From assembly GCA_034336665.1 (NCBI GenBank), contig CM067570.1, positions 21,218,502-21,282,501 of the forward strand: DNA of 64,000 nt, in the 5' to 3' direction. Shown one piece after another: positions 39,801-52,158 of the stretch (within the stretch, counting starts at the first letter, position 1; the number at the start of each line of letters is the position of its first letter). Source of the DNA: Luscinia megarhynchos. Its lineage: Eukaryota > Chordata > Aves > Passeriformes > Turdidae. A program made the translations under genes and the position numbers. The notes beneath the pieces are model-generated. The model was not told the DNA's origin. It saw nothing but the letters and a program-made list of their open reading frames with translations, and ran no database searches.

Positions 39801-42229
39801 TATTAGTAAACTGTATATATATATTTGAATAGGTCATAGTACTTCTGGCTGCATAATGCAGAACTGTGGACATAACATGCTAAATGGACACTGAGTTGAA
39901 AATATTTCAGCTCCTTTTCCTGTAATACTTATGACAAGGTGTTTCACATTTGATTCTTCTACTTTTCTGAAAGAAATATTAAGAACATTCCCTGCTATAA
40001 AGACAATTCATGATAACACAAAAAATGTCTCATTTTCTAGTACTTCTCTCCACCTTTGGTTTGCTGTATTCATCACCTCACATTTTTCCTTTAAAGGCAG
40101 ACATAAGATGTTGGTCAAGGAATATGCATAGAAAATCAGAAAAAGTTAATTTACTCCTACATAAAGGAAAACTTTTGCTCTTGTGACCTTTTAAAAGTTT
40201 TGGGTTTTTTTAACTAGAAGACAGATCAGGAAAAAGGGCAATAGCAAAGTTTCAGAGTAACTCAGATTTTTTGCTTGGCTAGAGTACAAGAGGATTGGGA
40301 GATTTAAGTCATTCTTCCATCAGTCTTAACAGATTAGGAAAGGTAATCTAAGTCATAAAATATAAATTTTTTGAATTTATTCATAATTCATAATGCAACA
40401 CATCTTTTGCATATTTGCCACATCTTTGGTTCTTTGTGGCACAAACCTGAAAGCTGCAAGTCAGGCTACCCCTGAGGCAACCTGCAGCAGTAGTTTGGAG
40501 CAAGAAGACCATTACAAAGGTGGTCAGGGTATTCCAGGTTTCACATAACCTGCTAGGGGGAACAGCTGCTCTACTGGTTCCTACATGAGCCACTGGATGT
40601 GGAACTCTACTGTGTTACCAACCAGTTTGCAAAGAGTACATGTCACAGGCACAGGAGACATGGAGTCAGATACTAATCATTGAGTTTAGGCAAGGCATTC
40701 CACTGCAGGTTTAAGTTTTGTCATCACTAAAACCATTGGAGGAACTTGTTTACCACCATCCTAAGCAGAAATGTCTAGTCCTTCTTGTAATCACATTTGT
40801 CATGCAACTATCTGCACTTTCCAGGAAATGGTCACAAGTTTTAACAAGCAGAACTCCAACTGAGCATGTCCTTCACTGTGAGAACAAAGTAGAAGAAGGG
40901 CTCTCTGGATGGGCTGAAGAACCAAAGTCCTTCCCTCTCCATCAGGGTCAGACTCAGGACTTTTAAACCAACTCAAATTCTCAAGACTACTTTACTGCAC
41001 TGATTGACATTACACTTTCCTTTAAGTGTCAACTTATGCTCTACTACAGTAGCACTTTATTTTTAAAGCCTTTTAATCAACTGGACCAGGCTTTTTTGAT
41101 GCTCAGCCTTTTCCTCTCTCCATGCACATCTAATACCCTCTCCACACACCTCTCATAATTTTGCAGCAGCCACGTCAAAAGAAATGCTGAAATTATTTAT
41201 TTTATTCAACAGACATTCCTATTTGGGGAATGAAAGACATGAAAGGTGTAATATTGAAAGAAACTAGTAGGCAGACTCAAAACACACTCAACTCACCTCA
41301 GAGTTTCACAGGCTTTACATATGTTGCATACACATATCTTTGCTCCCTCTCTACCTTCCTAAAATTTTCATTGTCATGTTTGTTATACACACCATATTAC
41401 TCTGTTGTTCTCATCCCTAAATTAGATTTCTCTTCAATCCCAAGCAGCAGCACTCATGTAAATGAGCATTCCTTAGCAGACAGGTAAGGAAAAGAGTGGC
41501 TGATCTACAATTCTTATATAGTATTCCATTTATTGGAATTGATTGAGCAATATTTAATCTCTCCAACTGAATAATTATGCAGTGAAATTAATGTTTATAT
41601 GCAGTAATACATGCAAGTAAATATAGATGACTGACTTAAGAAAAATTTTAAATATATGAAGGAGGACACATTTATTATTTTAGCCCATACTTTATAACTT
41701 CATATATGTGGAGGAGGGTCTTACCAAAACCTTTGCTTCCCACCTGTAAATACCTTCATGCATAACTTCAGAAAGTCTGTAATAAGCTCTTTATTTCTCT
41801 GAATACTACTCTGGTTCACAAGGTATTCTTTTCCTACTACTGATACATGCTCAGAGATTCCAACATCAATCACATCTGAATTTGCATTACAAGCACTTGT
41901 AGATGCATTAAGAGTACATAAGACTGAAGTAACAGGCTTGCTGTGTGATCAGAGTCATTTCTCTGTAATGATCTTTGCACTCAGTATTGGATAACGAGGA
42001 ATCAAAGTCCCAGGAGCCTGCAGCTGGTGTATGAATTGTCAGCATGCATCCCCCTCATAGATTTCTGGCAGGGCTCAAATAGTCAGTCTATAGACCCTAC
42101 TCTCTTATCAGTCTCAAGCAGAGAGCAAAAGCAGTCACAATTGAAAGTGCAGGACAAAAACACACAGTATTTCTAACAAAGCTCGTGCATTCTCCAGCAT
42201 TTTGTCAACGAGATTTCTTGAGCTTGTTA
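36881..42229. other. non-coding DNA downstream of the CpG island
   Basis: It is AT-rich and contains a short irregular repeat of CAGATCTATAT-like units at 38.13-38.17 kb and a small (TA)n run near 39815. Plus-strand acceptor-like sites occur (for example TTTGCTTTATCCTAG near 38574), but none pairs convincingly with the CpG-island donor. Confidence 0.65.
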
Positions 42230-42559
42230 GGGTTTCTGCATCTAGCAGTCCTTGACCAGGCATTTCATCCAATTATTTGTCCATTCTCCCCCAGACCCTG
42301 TGCACAGCTTTGACAAGGTACATTATTCCCTTCCGAAAGGGATGCTGTCTCCTGCTCTGAATCAGTGTCTACAAGCTTTCTTCAATGGCCCTTAAGCCTT
42401 GTGCTGAAAGAGGCAATGACAGATCCCTCCCTCTCCACCCATTCACATTCATTCATTCATTTTCTTAACCTATCATTATCATTCTTGGCTGGCTTTTCCC
42501 TAGACAAGAGAGTCCAGGCTACTCTGCCCCTTTGCACACTCCTCTCCCACTTCTGAATC
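42230..42559 (-). mobile_element. possible continuation of the ancient CR1 relic
   Basis: Downstream on the same strand as the better-preserved piece, short stretches resemble the end of CR1 ORF2 and its 3' region (for example GGACAAATAATTGGATGAA). It is interrupted by a short ATTC repeat at 42447-42461. Similarity is weak and the boundary is uncertain. Confidence 0.35.
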
Positions 42560-43190
42560 TTCCCATCTTGATGCATCCTCATCGAGATTAGCAAGTCAGA
42601 CCTACTTGTGGCACCCAAGGTAAAGGTGAGCCATAGATTTATATGGCTGCATAATGACATTATCTGTTTTGTTCTCTGGTCCTTTCTTCATAATTCCTAA
42701 AATTTTATTTGGTTTTTAGCCTGCTGTCAAGCACAGGCTGATGTTTTCATGGAACTATCCATCATAGCCCAAGGTCTCACTCCTGAGTGGCAACAGACAG
42801 CTTGGAGCCAATCATTTTATATGTGAAGCTAGGATTGTTTTTCCCCACATGCATCACTTCACATTTATCTACACTGAATTTCATCTGCTATTTTATTGCC
42901 CAGTCACACAGTCTCTTCAGATCCTAGTGTAATTCTTCACAGTCTGCCTTCATCCTCACTACCTTGAATAATTGTGTATCAACAGCAAACTTAGTCACCT
43001 CACTGCTCTCCTCCCTTTTCCAGCCCATTTATATACATCCTCATAAACAGTGCAGAACCCTTGGAGCACCACTGCCAAACACCATCTGCTGCAGTTACCA
43101 AGCACTCACTCCCCTGTCTATTTTAAGGAATTATCTCCTACCTTTTAAGGAATTATCTCTCTGTGCAAGGACTTCCCCTGCCTCTAAGAC
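42560..43190 (-). mobile_element. ancient CR1-family LINE relic, reverse-transcriptase region
   Basis: On the minus strand, this stretch follows the CR1 second open reading frame from the reverse-transcriptase core onward. The relic of the GVPQGSVLG-type block is near 43070. The segment matching FADDTKLF is at about 42970-42992, and the DWA-KWQMKFN-like block follows near 42880. The frame is broken by stops and shifts. The catalytic FADD box reads FAVD (42978-42989), so it is certainly dead. A 17-base string beginning TTTTAAGGAATTATC occurs twice, at 43121 and 43143. More decayed CR1-like text may continue down to about 42230. This type of relic is shared widely among sauropsids, so it is old. 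Confidence 0.8.
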
Positions 43191-45967
43191 CTCTTAATTT
43201 CCCTAATTTTGGTGAGGAGGAGTGTTAAAAATCTATCAGAATTTCAGGTAGAAGATAACTTAAACATCCCTTCCCTTCATCTTATTGATGCCTTCAAATA
43301 AATGACTCCAAACTTTTTCCTATAGAAAAAGTACTTTTAAACAGATTTTTTTTTTCCAAAGCGGCTTAATTTTGAGATGTTAAGGACAATGCCAACCAAA
43401 TGAAAGAGGAAAGAGAAGAGGCAAAAAACTCAGTTTCCCCTTCATCTCCAAGACTGAAACTTCTTTCAAGTCTGACCCAGTAGCCTGACTGCTGACTCCT
43501 CCATTTCATAAACCACAACAAGCAGTCTGGTGAATCCTGAGACTAGTCCAGACTGGTTACAAATTACTTATTTCTGACCCATTTGGGTGCCTGAGAGGGT
43601 TCAGAGTTCTGCTGGGCTCATCTCTCCTATATCCAGATATACCACAAATCCCCCAGAAGTGAATCCAACAAAGCAACCTAGCAGGCAAAAAGCTTTTTGT
43701 CTGAGCAGCACCATTTCTCACCAGCTCAACTGAATACAGGAGGACAAGGGACAATGATGGCAAGCAGGATAGGCATGAAGGTAAATGAAATAAATATCTT
43801 AGTAACACTAAATGTTATCTAGATATTTCCAACATACACTGGACTCATTCAAAAGGAGTCTATGAAGCTTCAATTATTTTTGCTTGTGTAACCCCACCTG
43901 GCCATAAAAACCCAGCACTGATAATGTGCACAGGGTAAACATTAAGGGCTTTTATGACTTGGGCTTTGGAGCTCCAGTAGTTTGGCAAGTCTCTTCTCCC
44001 TGGTGCAATGAGCCAATCTCACTGGCACAGCAAAGTGGGGTTTAACCTGCCTAGATGAAGCCATAACGTGTTATTAAAGGCACCTGTTTGCAATTATATC
44101 CAAGTGCAGAGGTTGCTACAATTTCTCTACATTGTTTTGGAAAACTTATTAAAAAACCAATGTTTTCCTTGTTTATGAAGGAAGATTATTTTGCTCCAGC
44201 CACAGCACAAGCACAACCATAAATTTTCCATCAGAGAGAGCAGTGGCAGGGAGAAATGATGCAGGATCACACAGCATGGGCAGCTGTAGATATATAGGGA
44301 TGGCTCCAATTACATGTTCCAAACCAGGTATTTTTGAACACTTAACAGATTTCTAACTTGAGCCATTTCTACAGGAGGGAAGCTAAACACAGGATGCCTT
44401 CTCTTGCCTCTACACATCCCTGCCCCACAGCTGCAGGAGCACCCTCTAACCTGGTTTGGCTCTGCCTCTGCACAGCCACTTTCTGCTGAGAGTCTCAGGG
44501 CACTGCACAGCAGCCCAAAAGGAGGGAGCACAGAAACATCTGTCATGGGCTTCTAAGTAATGTGATTTTAAGAGAGGTGAAACAGCAGTTTTACAGGGTG
44601 AAAACTATTTTGTTGCATATTTCATATTTGAATCATTCAAATTTCATTATTAATTTAAAGGGAATGAAAAATTTGCTTCCCACCCTCCAAGCAGCTTGCC
44701 CGGTTTTGACACTCAAGCATAAAATAACTTCAAGATACAAAATAAATTAAGGGCAATTTAGGATCTGACAATATTAGCTATTCCCAGTGATCATGGAGGA
44801 AAGCTAAGACTCCAATTCTTTATACATAAAAGCAGTTTAGTTTAGAGTTTGCTGCTGTTTGAGCAGCAAGAGGAAGCATGTGCCTCCCCCTTTATCACAA
44901 GAAAATACCTCAGTACAAACCCTAAAACAGAGGCTAGAGAAGTGCCTAAGCTAGGTGCTTAAACTTGTTGTTTTAATACACTCTGTAGGCTTCCAAAATC
45001 AACCCTGATTCACTTCTGAGAATCTGGACACTGCTATTTAAAAGCCTCAGTAAGACCTGAAAGTCTAATTTCAGCACTCAGATTTGCAACTTGCAGCCTT
45101 ATTTACTAAAGAAGGAAAATAAAGGAAGCGAAATACCTTGAAGACAATAGTGGGGAAAGTATTAAGCTGCTTGCTTGTAAATCTCACAGTATGATACTGT
45201 TCATGCAGTGAAGGAACACAGTTCTTGCATTCAAACAAGCACTTAAAACTACAACACTTGAAGGCAGCTGGAAAGATGAACTTACTAACCTGGTAATACC
45301 TGGGACCCTTTTTGAAAAAGCAGATTGAATCCCAGATAATAAATAAGCCCATTCTTTCATATGTATGAATAATATTAACTGACAAACATTATTCCAAATC
45401 TCATAGGGACACTTTTCTGGATTAAGAAGGGGTTTAAATTTTCTGAAGGCATAAGAAAACCTCTTTGAAAATGAAAATTGGAAAGGAAAAGCATGTTCTA
45501 AAATTGTGCCATTGAAAAATTAGCCTTTATCTTTTAGAGTGAAAAGTATAGTTTGAGACCATGTATAAAGCAGTCTGAGTTTATTTTTTGCATCTGATGT
45601 GCAGAAATGATGCACACTGATGTAACTAAGTACAGCTATGACTTATGAAATAGGGGAATGACCATTTTGAAAATAAAATATACTTGTATCATTGAATTGT
45701 AAAAATATTCACAAGGCTTGTGGATAGAATAGAGTGCTATTTGAAATCTAGTTCTTAAAACTTAGAACTATATTTCCAGAGGACAAAAAAAAAACTATGC
45801 AAGAAGAATATTTATCAGAGAATCATCAACACAACACAGTACTCAGTACTGGAATAAAATTAATTTACAATACTTCTAGATTGGCAGTTGCCAGTAACTA
45901 TGTATTTTTTAAAAATTGAAATAATATTTACATGAAGAAATCTTAGTTCATTCTTCTCCCCTCCCTC

Positions 45968-45980
45968 TTTTTTTTTTTTT
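45968..45980. repeat. T13 homopolymer
   Basis: Thirteen T residues follow a C/T-rich stretch. Together with the following GTGGCAG it looks like a plus-strand acceptor, but no convincing exon follows. Confidence 0.9.
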
Positions 45981-47505
45981 GTGGCAGGAGGATGAGCTAA
46001 GACATTTGTGTCCTCATTTTTCCCTTTTGGAATCATATCTTCAGGGTTGCCAGGAAAAGGAAACTACAGATATATCAACCTAACAGCAACCCAGCATCTC
46101 TTTTTTACCCTCCCCTAAACAGCCATATATTTCTGCTCCAGAACACACACCAGCAGTGATTACCAACACATCTTCAGTTTAGCAGACAAAGAAAAGAGGA
46201 AATCAAATAATCAGAAGGAATAGCAAAGTTTCACCCATACTAATGCCAGAGGAAAGTGAACAGTCAGAGTGTTACAAGTGAACTGAAAAGTTAACAAATA
46301 AATCCTCATAAGGACAAACATTACTGTTAATAACCTATAAGATGCACAACAGCAGCTCATCAACTGAAATCAGTGCTCATGTTTTCTAACTTAGCTATTT
46401 CCTTTTCTAAAGGCATTTTTGTGTGCAAATAACTGTGCAGGAAGCAAACACAAGGTTGGATTGTTTTATTCATCATCACATTATCACCAGTTCTGCTCTG
46501 CTCATCTCATTTCTGCCTCACGTTGAGGACCAAACCCTGCCTCTGCTGCCAAAATGGCTTTTGGCACTGAGTCATCATAGACAAAAGCATTTCTCCCTGA
46601 CATTTAAAACTCTGAGCTATCAGGGTTACAAAAATACTGTGTTTGAGAGGACCATACTTCCACCTTTCAAAGAGTTTGAGTCCTCCCTAGCTGAGCAGTA
46701 ATTTTTAGAGAGCTATAAGCATGACCTGTGCTAGATGCACCAATAAAACAGTGATTTGCCTCTTGAGGTCTGTCTTAACTCCTTCCCTCCAGGACCATAA
46801 CAGTTTTCAAACAGCTGACTTGCACTGAAGTCTCAAAACTTAGTCAAACAAGAGTCTCTGGAGTACAAAAGATAATTTTCCTAAGATTTCCTCTATGGAA
46901 CTCAGTGCTGCAAGAGCCAAGTGAAAAGTTCAGCTTAACTCTCTGGCAGTAAAAGAATAAGCTGTTCTTACTGATTTGACTTTGATGCAGTAAGGTTTCC
47001 CACACACACACTTCATTCAAATGCATGCAAACCCAAAGAAAGGAAACTATTTCCTGTTCAGTCTTGGAAAAAAGGAGAAGAAAAAACATTAAGCAAACCC
47101 ACATTAACTTATTTTTAATAGAGAGGAAAGCTAAAGCCAGAAAAATGCATATCAAGTTAGGTCAACTTAGTTTAGCAATGCAGCTATCAACAGTAATATT
47201 ATGATGGAGATTAGCTGTTTCCACAAAGTCAGAATCTTGGTGTCTCATGAGAAAAGCTCTTCATGGTCAGGGCTGTAGCCATAGCAAACAAGGGGTGTGT
47301 GTAAGCAGATGTTATTTAAAACAGCACAGACAGTGCTGGGCAATAGTCAGGAGCCCACAGACCCAGAGCAGCAAAGTTTGTTCATTTGCCTGATTGTGGC
47401 AGTCATAAATTATATTGCTCACATAGGCAGCCATCTCATCTGGCACCAAATTGTTATCTGCTCCCTGATGAGCTGGGAATCAGTAAAACAAGAGCTAAAA
47501 CCACC

Positions 47506-47544
47506 AAAAAAAAAAAAAAAAAAAAAAGAGGTTGTTTTTTTTTT
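47506..47544. repeat. A22 tract facing a T10 tract
   Basis: A run of 22 A (47506-47527) is separated by GAGGTTG from a run of ten T (47535-47544), so the two can fold back. No retrotransposed gene is recognisable upstream. Confidence 0.9.
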
Positions 47545-48498
47545 CCTTCTGTATCATATTGGTCACATTTTCTAAAGCTTCTGTGTACCACAAAGGGTGC
47601 AGAGACTCCATGCAGAGTACCAAAAAACAAGAACTATCATTTTAAGAAGCACAAAAGAAGAAAAAAAAAGGTATCTGCACTCAGATTTGGTCATAGGATG
47701 ACATAATATCTGCAAGTCCAGGACTTAGTATAGACTGGCCCTTCACAAACAAAATTGCAGGGAAATGCCTTTGTGCAAGGTCTCAAAGCTGTTATTTTCT
47801 TATGGGCCTGAGCTATTAGAGGAGGATCAACATAAGGTCATCTAGTAGAGAATACTGCAGTTTTAGATTAACTTATAAATCCTTCTTTTAAATGGGTACA
47901 GTGTATTGCAAGAATCTGGATCTTCCCAAATTGAGTGAGCATGCATAACCTGGATGAAACCCTGCATCCTGAAGCTAGGTTTGGTTTTCACTAATTCAGA
48001 CACACCCACACTGTTGACATCTTGGAAAGTGGAAGGTGTTTTGGCTTTCTCCATTCAATACTGAAAAACTGAGAAAACAGCCAACACAAAAATCCACAGG
48101 GAGCTCCAAAAGTTATATACCACTCACAAGAACATCAAGTTTTTTAACTTCTTAGTTATCTATAGAACTTTATATTTTATCAATTATATCACTCCAATGC
48201 CAAGCCCAGGCTGATGAAAGTTCTCAATTTTTATTTTTTTTTTATGGCTTATGTTTAGAAAGGTTGTGTAGTTAATGCAAACAGGCTTTTCCTCTTTCAG
48301 CATGTGCTCCTTGGGGGCATCAGAGGCTGCAAGGGCTGTCTAAGGACTCAGGAACATTGATAAGGGAGCATTTAATCCTCACTGTGGAGACAGTTATTCT
48401 GCAAATTAGAGATAAATAAAACGATCACAGGTTAAGGCTCAGTTTGCAGGATCCCAAATGCTGTACCCCTTGAATTCAATATATTTTTACATTAAAAA

Positions 48499-48542
48499 TT
48501 TTTTTGTTTGTTTTTTGGGGGTTTTTTGGGTTTTTTTTTTTT
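48499..48542. repeat. T/G-rich low-complexity tract
   Basis: Runs of T are interspersed with GTTTG, GGGGG and GGG, giving a low-complexity pyrimidine-and-G tract. No gene or element is seen in it. Confidence 0.85.
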
Positions 48543-51500
48543 AGAAAACAGAACATAGTAAAAGAGAAGTAGAACTGTTACAGCAGAACTTGGCTGTAAG
48601 TACTGGTTTTATTTATACTTCATCATGAGACATAAAAGGAAAAAAACCACTTTTTTTGCCAAATATGTATCTGCAAATTTTTTCCTGGCAGAATTTATTT
48701 CCAAAAGAAAAGCAGGGGAACTTTACTTTTCTTGGTACTGAAAAATATGTTTAAACTACTGAACATTTTACCTTTCCTTTTCAGTTTATTGCTACATTCT
48801 CAAACACCTAGAGTGTCACAGAGCTATCTAGATAGGACAATCCTGCAGCTGTATGAGTTGTTTCTCCACAAAGGACAGGTTCATCCTCATATATAGCAAT
48901 ATAAAGCCAAGTTTAGCAGCAGCATAATTGTAATAGGTGAACAAAGTAAATGAAAGCCCATAAATAGTTTACTACTTTCAGTTGTCTAGTGATATCAAAC
49001 CAGAAATTTTGAATAAAAAGACCTGTTTGTAGAATTTACCCAGGCACTTTGGAGAAGGCAAGTAAAAAATAAATCCATAGTAAGATTGTCCCTGAGAAAA
49101 CCATGTCTCATTTTGTGCCATTACTTAAAGTTGTCACAGCCATTCAGCTCTGGATGAAAATCTTGTTTCCTTTTTTTAAATTTATTTTACCTTTAGTTTC
49201 ATGAAAATAAAATCCAGTTATGAAAGAGGATTTTTAAAAGGAATTGCCAGTGTTTCTTAGCCAAAAGTTTTTCTTTGAAGTTAATAGTACATCACACAAC
49301 ATACCAAGCTTCTTTTTTAGCTAAAAATCCTGTGATGAGCACTGAATGATTACAGGAATAAGGCCAGGAAGAATTCATGCAACATCAATCTACAAGCAAA
49401 CTCTTTTTCTACTGAAGCAAAAGAGGAAGAGAAAGGAAGCAGAGCAAATACTTTAAGAGATACTTCCTACTGGTTTCACCACTTGTGGCAGAAATCAGCT
49501 CTTGTTTCTGAACTGTATGGTTTGAAACTCCTTTGGATTAGAGCTGTCATGTTTTCATTCTTAGAGGGACAATTTTGAATACAATTAAAGCTGGTGTCAG
49601 AAAGAAACCTCTGAACAAAGCAGAGAGGAGAGGGGAACTCAGCATGCCATGATAGCTGTACCCATTGTCTTCTTGCTTAGGTAACTCCTGAACAACTCAG
49701 CACCACTCCCCAAAGACTCCAAATTAAACAGAAAAACTCTGATGCTGTTGCTAGTGTATCTTATTTTTATAGTCTTGTTTGGTTGTGGTAGAATTCTCTT
49801 CTCAACACACTGTTTTTCTTCTCTGTTGATCTTGCTAGGTGATATTTTTGCTACACATTTATATAACTTAATCTCTGCCTTTTTTTATGAGGCAAATACC
49901 TTGGGGAATGAAACACAGGAGAGACTTGGAAACGTCAAATGTGGCTAAAAAAAAACCTTCTGGTGCCAAAGTCTTGAACTGGCCCAGCCACCCTGCTAGT
50001 TGCTATTATGCAGTTTCCAGTTTTCTGAAGTTTTTGTAGATGAAGTACATGAGGGTTGTTCTCTTTAGAGTGACACGTAGTTATTCACTCAAGGACTCAT
50101 TTACTCCTGTGGCTCTAAAGCAAAGCAGCAACAGCCATCAGCTGTGTGAAAGAACAAACAGAGAATACCCATAAATACCTGCTTCTGGCAAATTCATAAA
50201 TAAATCTGGCCTGAAGTACTTCCATGCATACATATTGTGTGGCTTTGGGAGGAGGAAGAAAAAAGGGCTACAGTGGAAAGGAGACTAAAAGGAACCTACA
50301 GAAACAAACAGCAAAAATACCCCAAAATCACAGAATGAAGCCCTTAGCAGGAGCAGATGCAGAGAGACAGAATGGTCAGAAAAGCTACTAAAGTACATGG
50401 GCTAAAAAGAGGTTACTGTAAACATAGGAAAATAATTTTTCAAAATATTTCACAGAGACATGCACAAGCAACAACAGTTTCTTTTTAGGGAAAATAGCTG
50501 CTCAAAACCAGCTTTGGCTTCTAGATCCCAAAAGCTGTGAGTAGGCAAAGGGCATACACAATTATCAAATTCTGTTTTGTCTCTTCCACTTGTAAAAACC
50601 AGTTTAGAAGATTTGGCCTTCCAGGCATATGTATCCATGCTAGGAAAGTTTTAGCTGAGTAAGATAAATTATAATAATGCATATGTCAGTTTTAGTCATA
50701 ATAATTTATGTGCCAGGGAATGAAATTAGGACAGCATAAATACACTTATATTTCTGCAACAAAATGTCTTGTCCTAGTGCAGACTTAGACTAACAATCTG
50801 TATCTGAGCAAGACTTCTCATTTCCTTCTAGCAAAATTAAAAGTTCATTTCAGAAGATGAACACCTGCAAAAATGGTTTGGTTTTGCTCAGCTCTCAGCA
50901 TCACCTGTCCCTCACAGCTCCTTCACAACCTGCATTTGCAGCATCTCCAACTGCTTTTTCTCTCCAAGAGGCTGAAACTGCCATGCAAGTCGTGCAGACA
51001 CATGGCAAATTAGTATTTCATTATTGTTTTGTCAACGCTGCAATTTTAAACAATTTAAGCATGTGGCACAGCCAGTGGCTTCATGTGGGCTCCTGGGCTA
51101 ATTGACACTTCCAGAGGCTGCACCAGATCTCCCCTGCACACCCAGCTGCAGCCAAACAACTCCAGTGACAATTTCATCAGCAATGCAGGAGCCTGGTCAA
51201 ACACTCTGCTCAGAGCTGCTGCACACACAGCTGTAATAAACTGTGCTTTGAACACCTCAGCCTAGGTATAAAGCTGGTTCTAATCTACACAGGTATCTTT
51301 GGAAGACTTTTCTCTAGTCAGAAGCAATTCTGAAATGATGCACAGACCCTATCAAGATGCTGAACTTGGCTGTCATTAACAACTTCACACCATCCCTACT
51401 TGTTTTAAATCCCTTTGTTTGTCACTGTGGATGAGCCCAGAACAGATCAGTGATGGTCTTATTATATGAAATTTTGCAGGATTGCTTAAAAATTCTCACT

Positions 51501-52124
51501 GTGGCACATTGGCTAATAAAGTAGTGGGGTTTATTTTAAAATAAAGCACCTCAAGCTCTTATTGACTATTAGCAGTGCATTAGAAGGCAGAACTCATCCC
51601 CTGGGCTTTGTTCAGGCTTCTCTGTAACATATACTAGTATGCTTTTACATATGTAAAAAGAAAGAGATAATAGTGGCAATAAAAAGGTGCACCAGTTAAC
51701 AGTAAACTAAAGAAATGTGCTCTGCAGGAAGGCTTAAAAAAACTTCTCCAGCTCAAGGTACTACACAGATTACTTGCTAGCTACATATTTTGAGTTCCTG
51801 TGGATGAGCAATAGGAAATACTGGATAACACTTAGTTTAACTGCAACATTTTCTTAGCTTCTTAATTTTGTATTTTCCCTAAAATTGAGGAAAAGGAAGC
51901 ATATACTGCTAGAAATTAAATATAAACAAAATATAAGAAATTCAGACTGTCTTTTCCAGCACACAATAGCCTCTTGATCATATTGCTTCTATAAATATCA
52001 CTAATTCTTTCAGCTTAAAATAATGGCCTTGCCTTGCCATTGATTTATACTTTTTTCCTTCCTTTGCTTTTACTATGCTGTTCCAACTCCATCTCACTTA
52101 CACAGGACATATGTAAAAATTGTA

Positions 52125-52158
52125 ACAATCTTGGCTTTTGAAGAACAGCCAAGATTGT
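52125..52158. repeat. perfect 12-bp inverted repeat (hairpin)
   Basis: ACAATCTTGGCT (52125-52136) pairs perfectly with AGCCAAGATTGT (52147-52158) around a 10-base loop. The arms contain TTGGC/GCCAA halves, which resemble a widely spaced NFI-type site. No other structure is seen around it. Confidence 0.7.
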
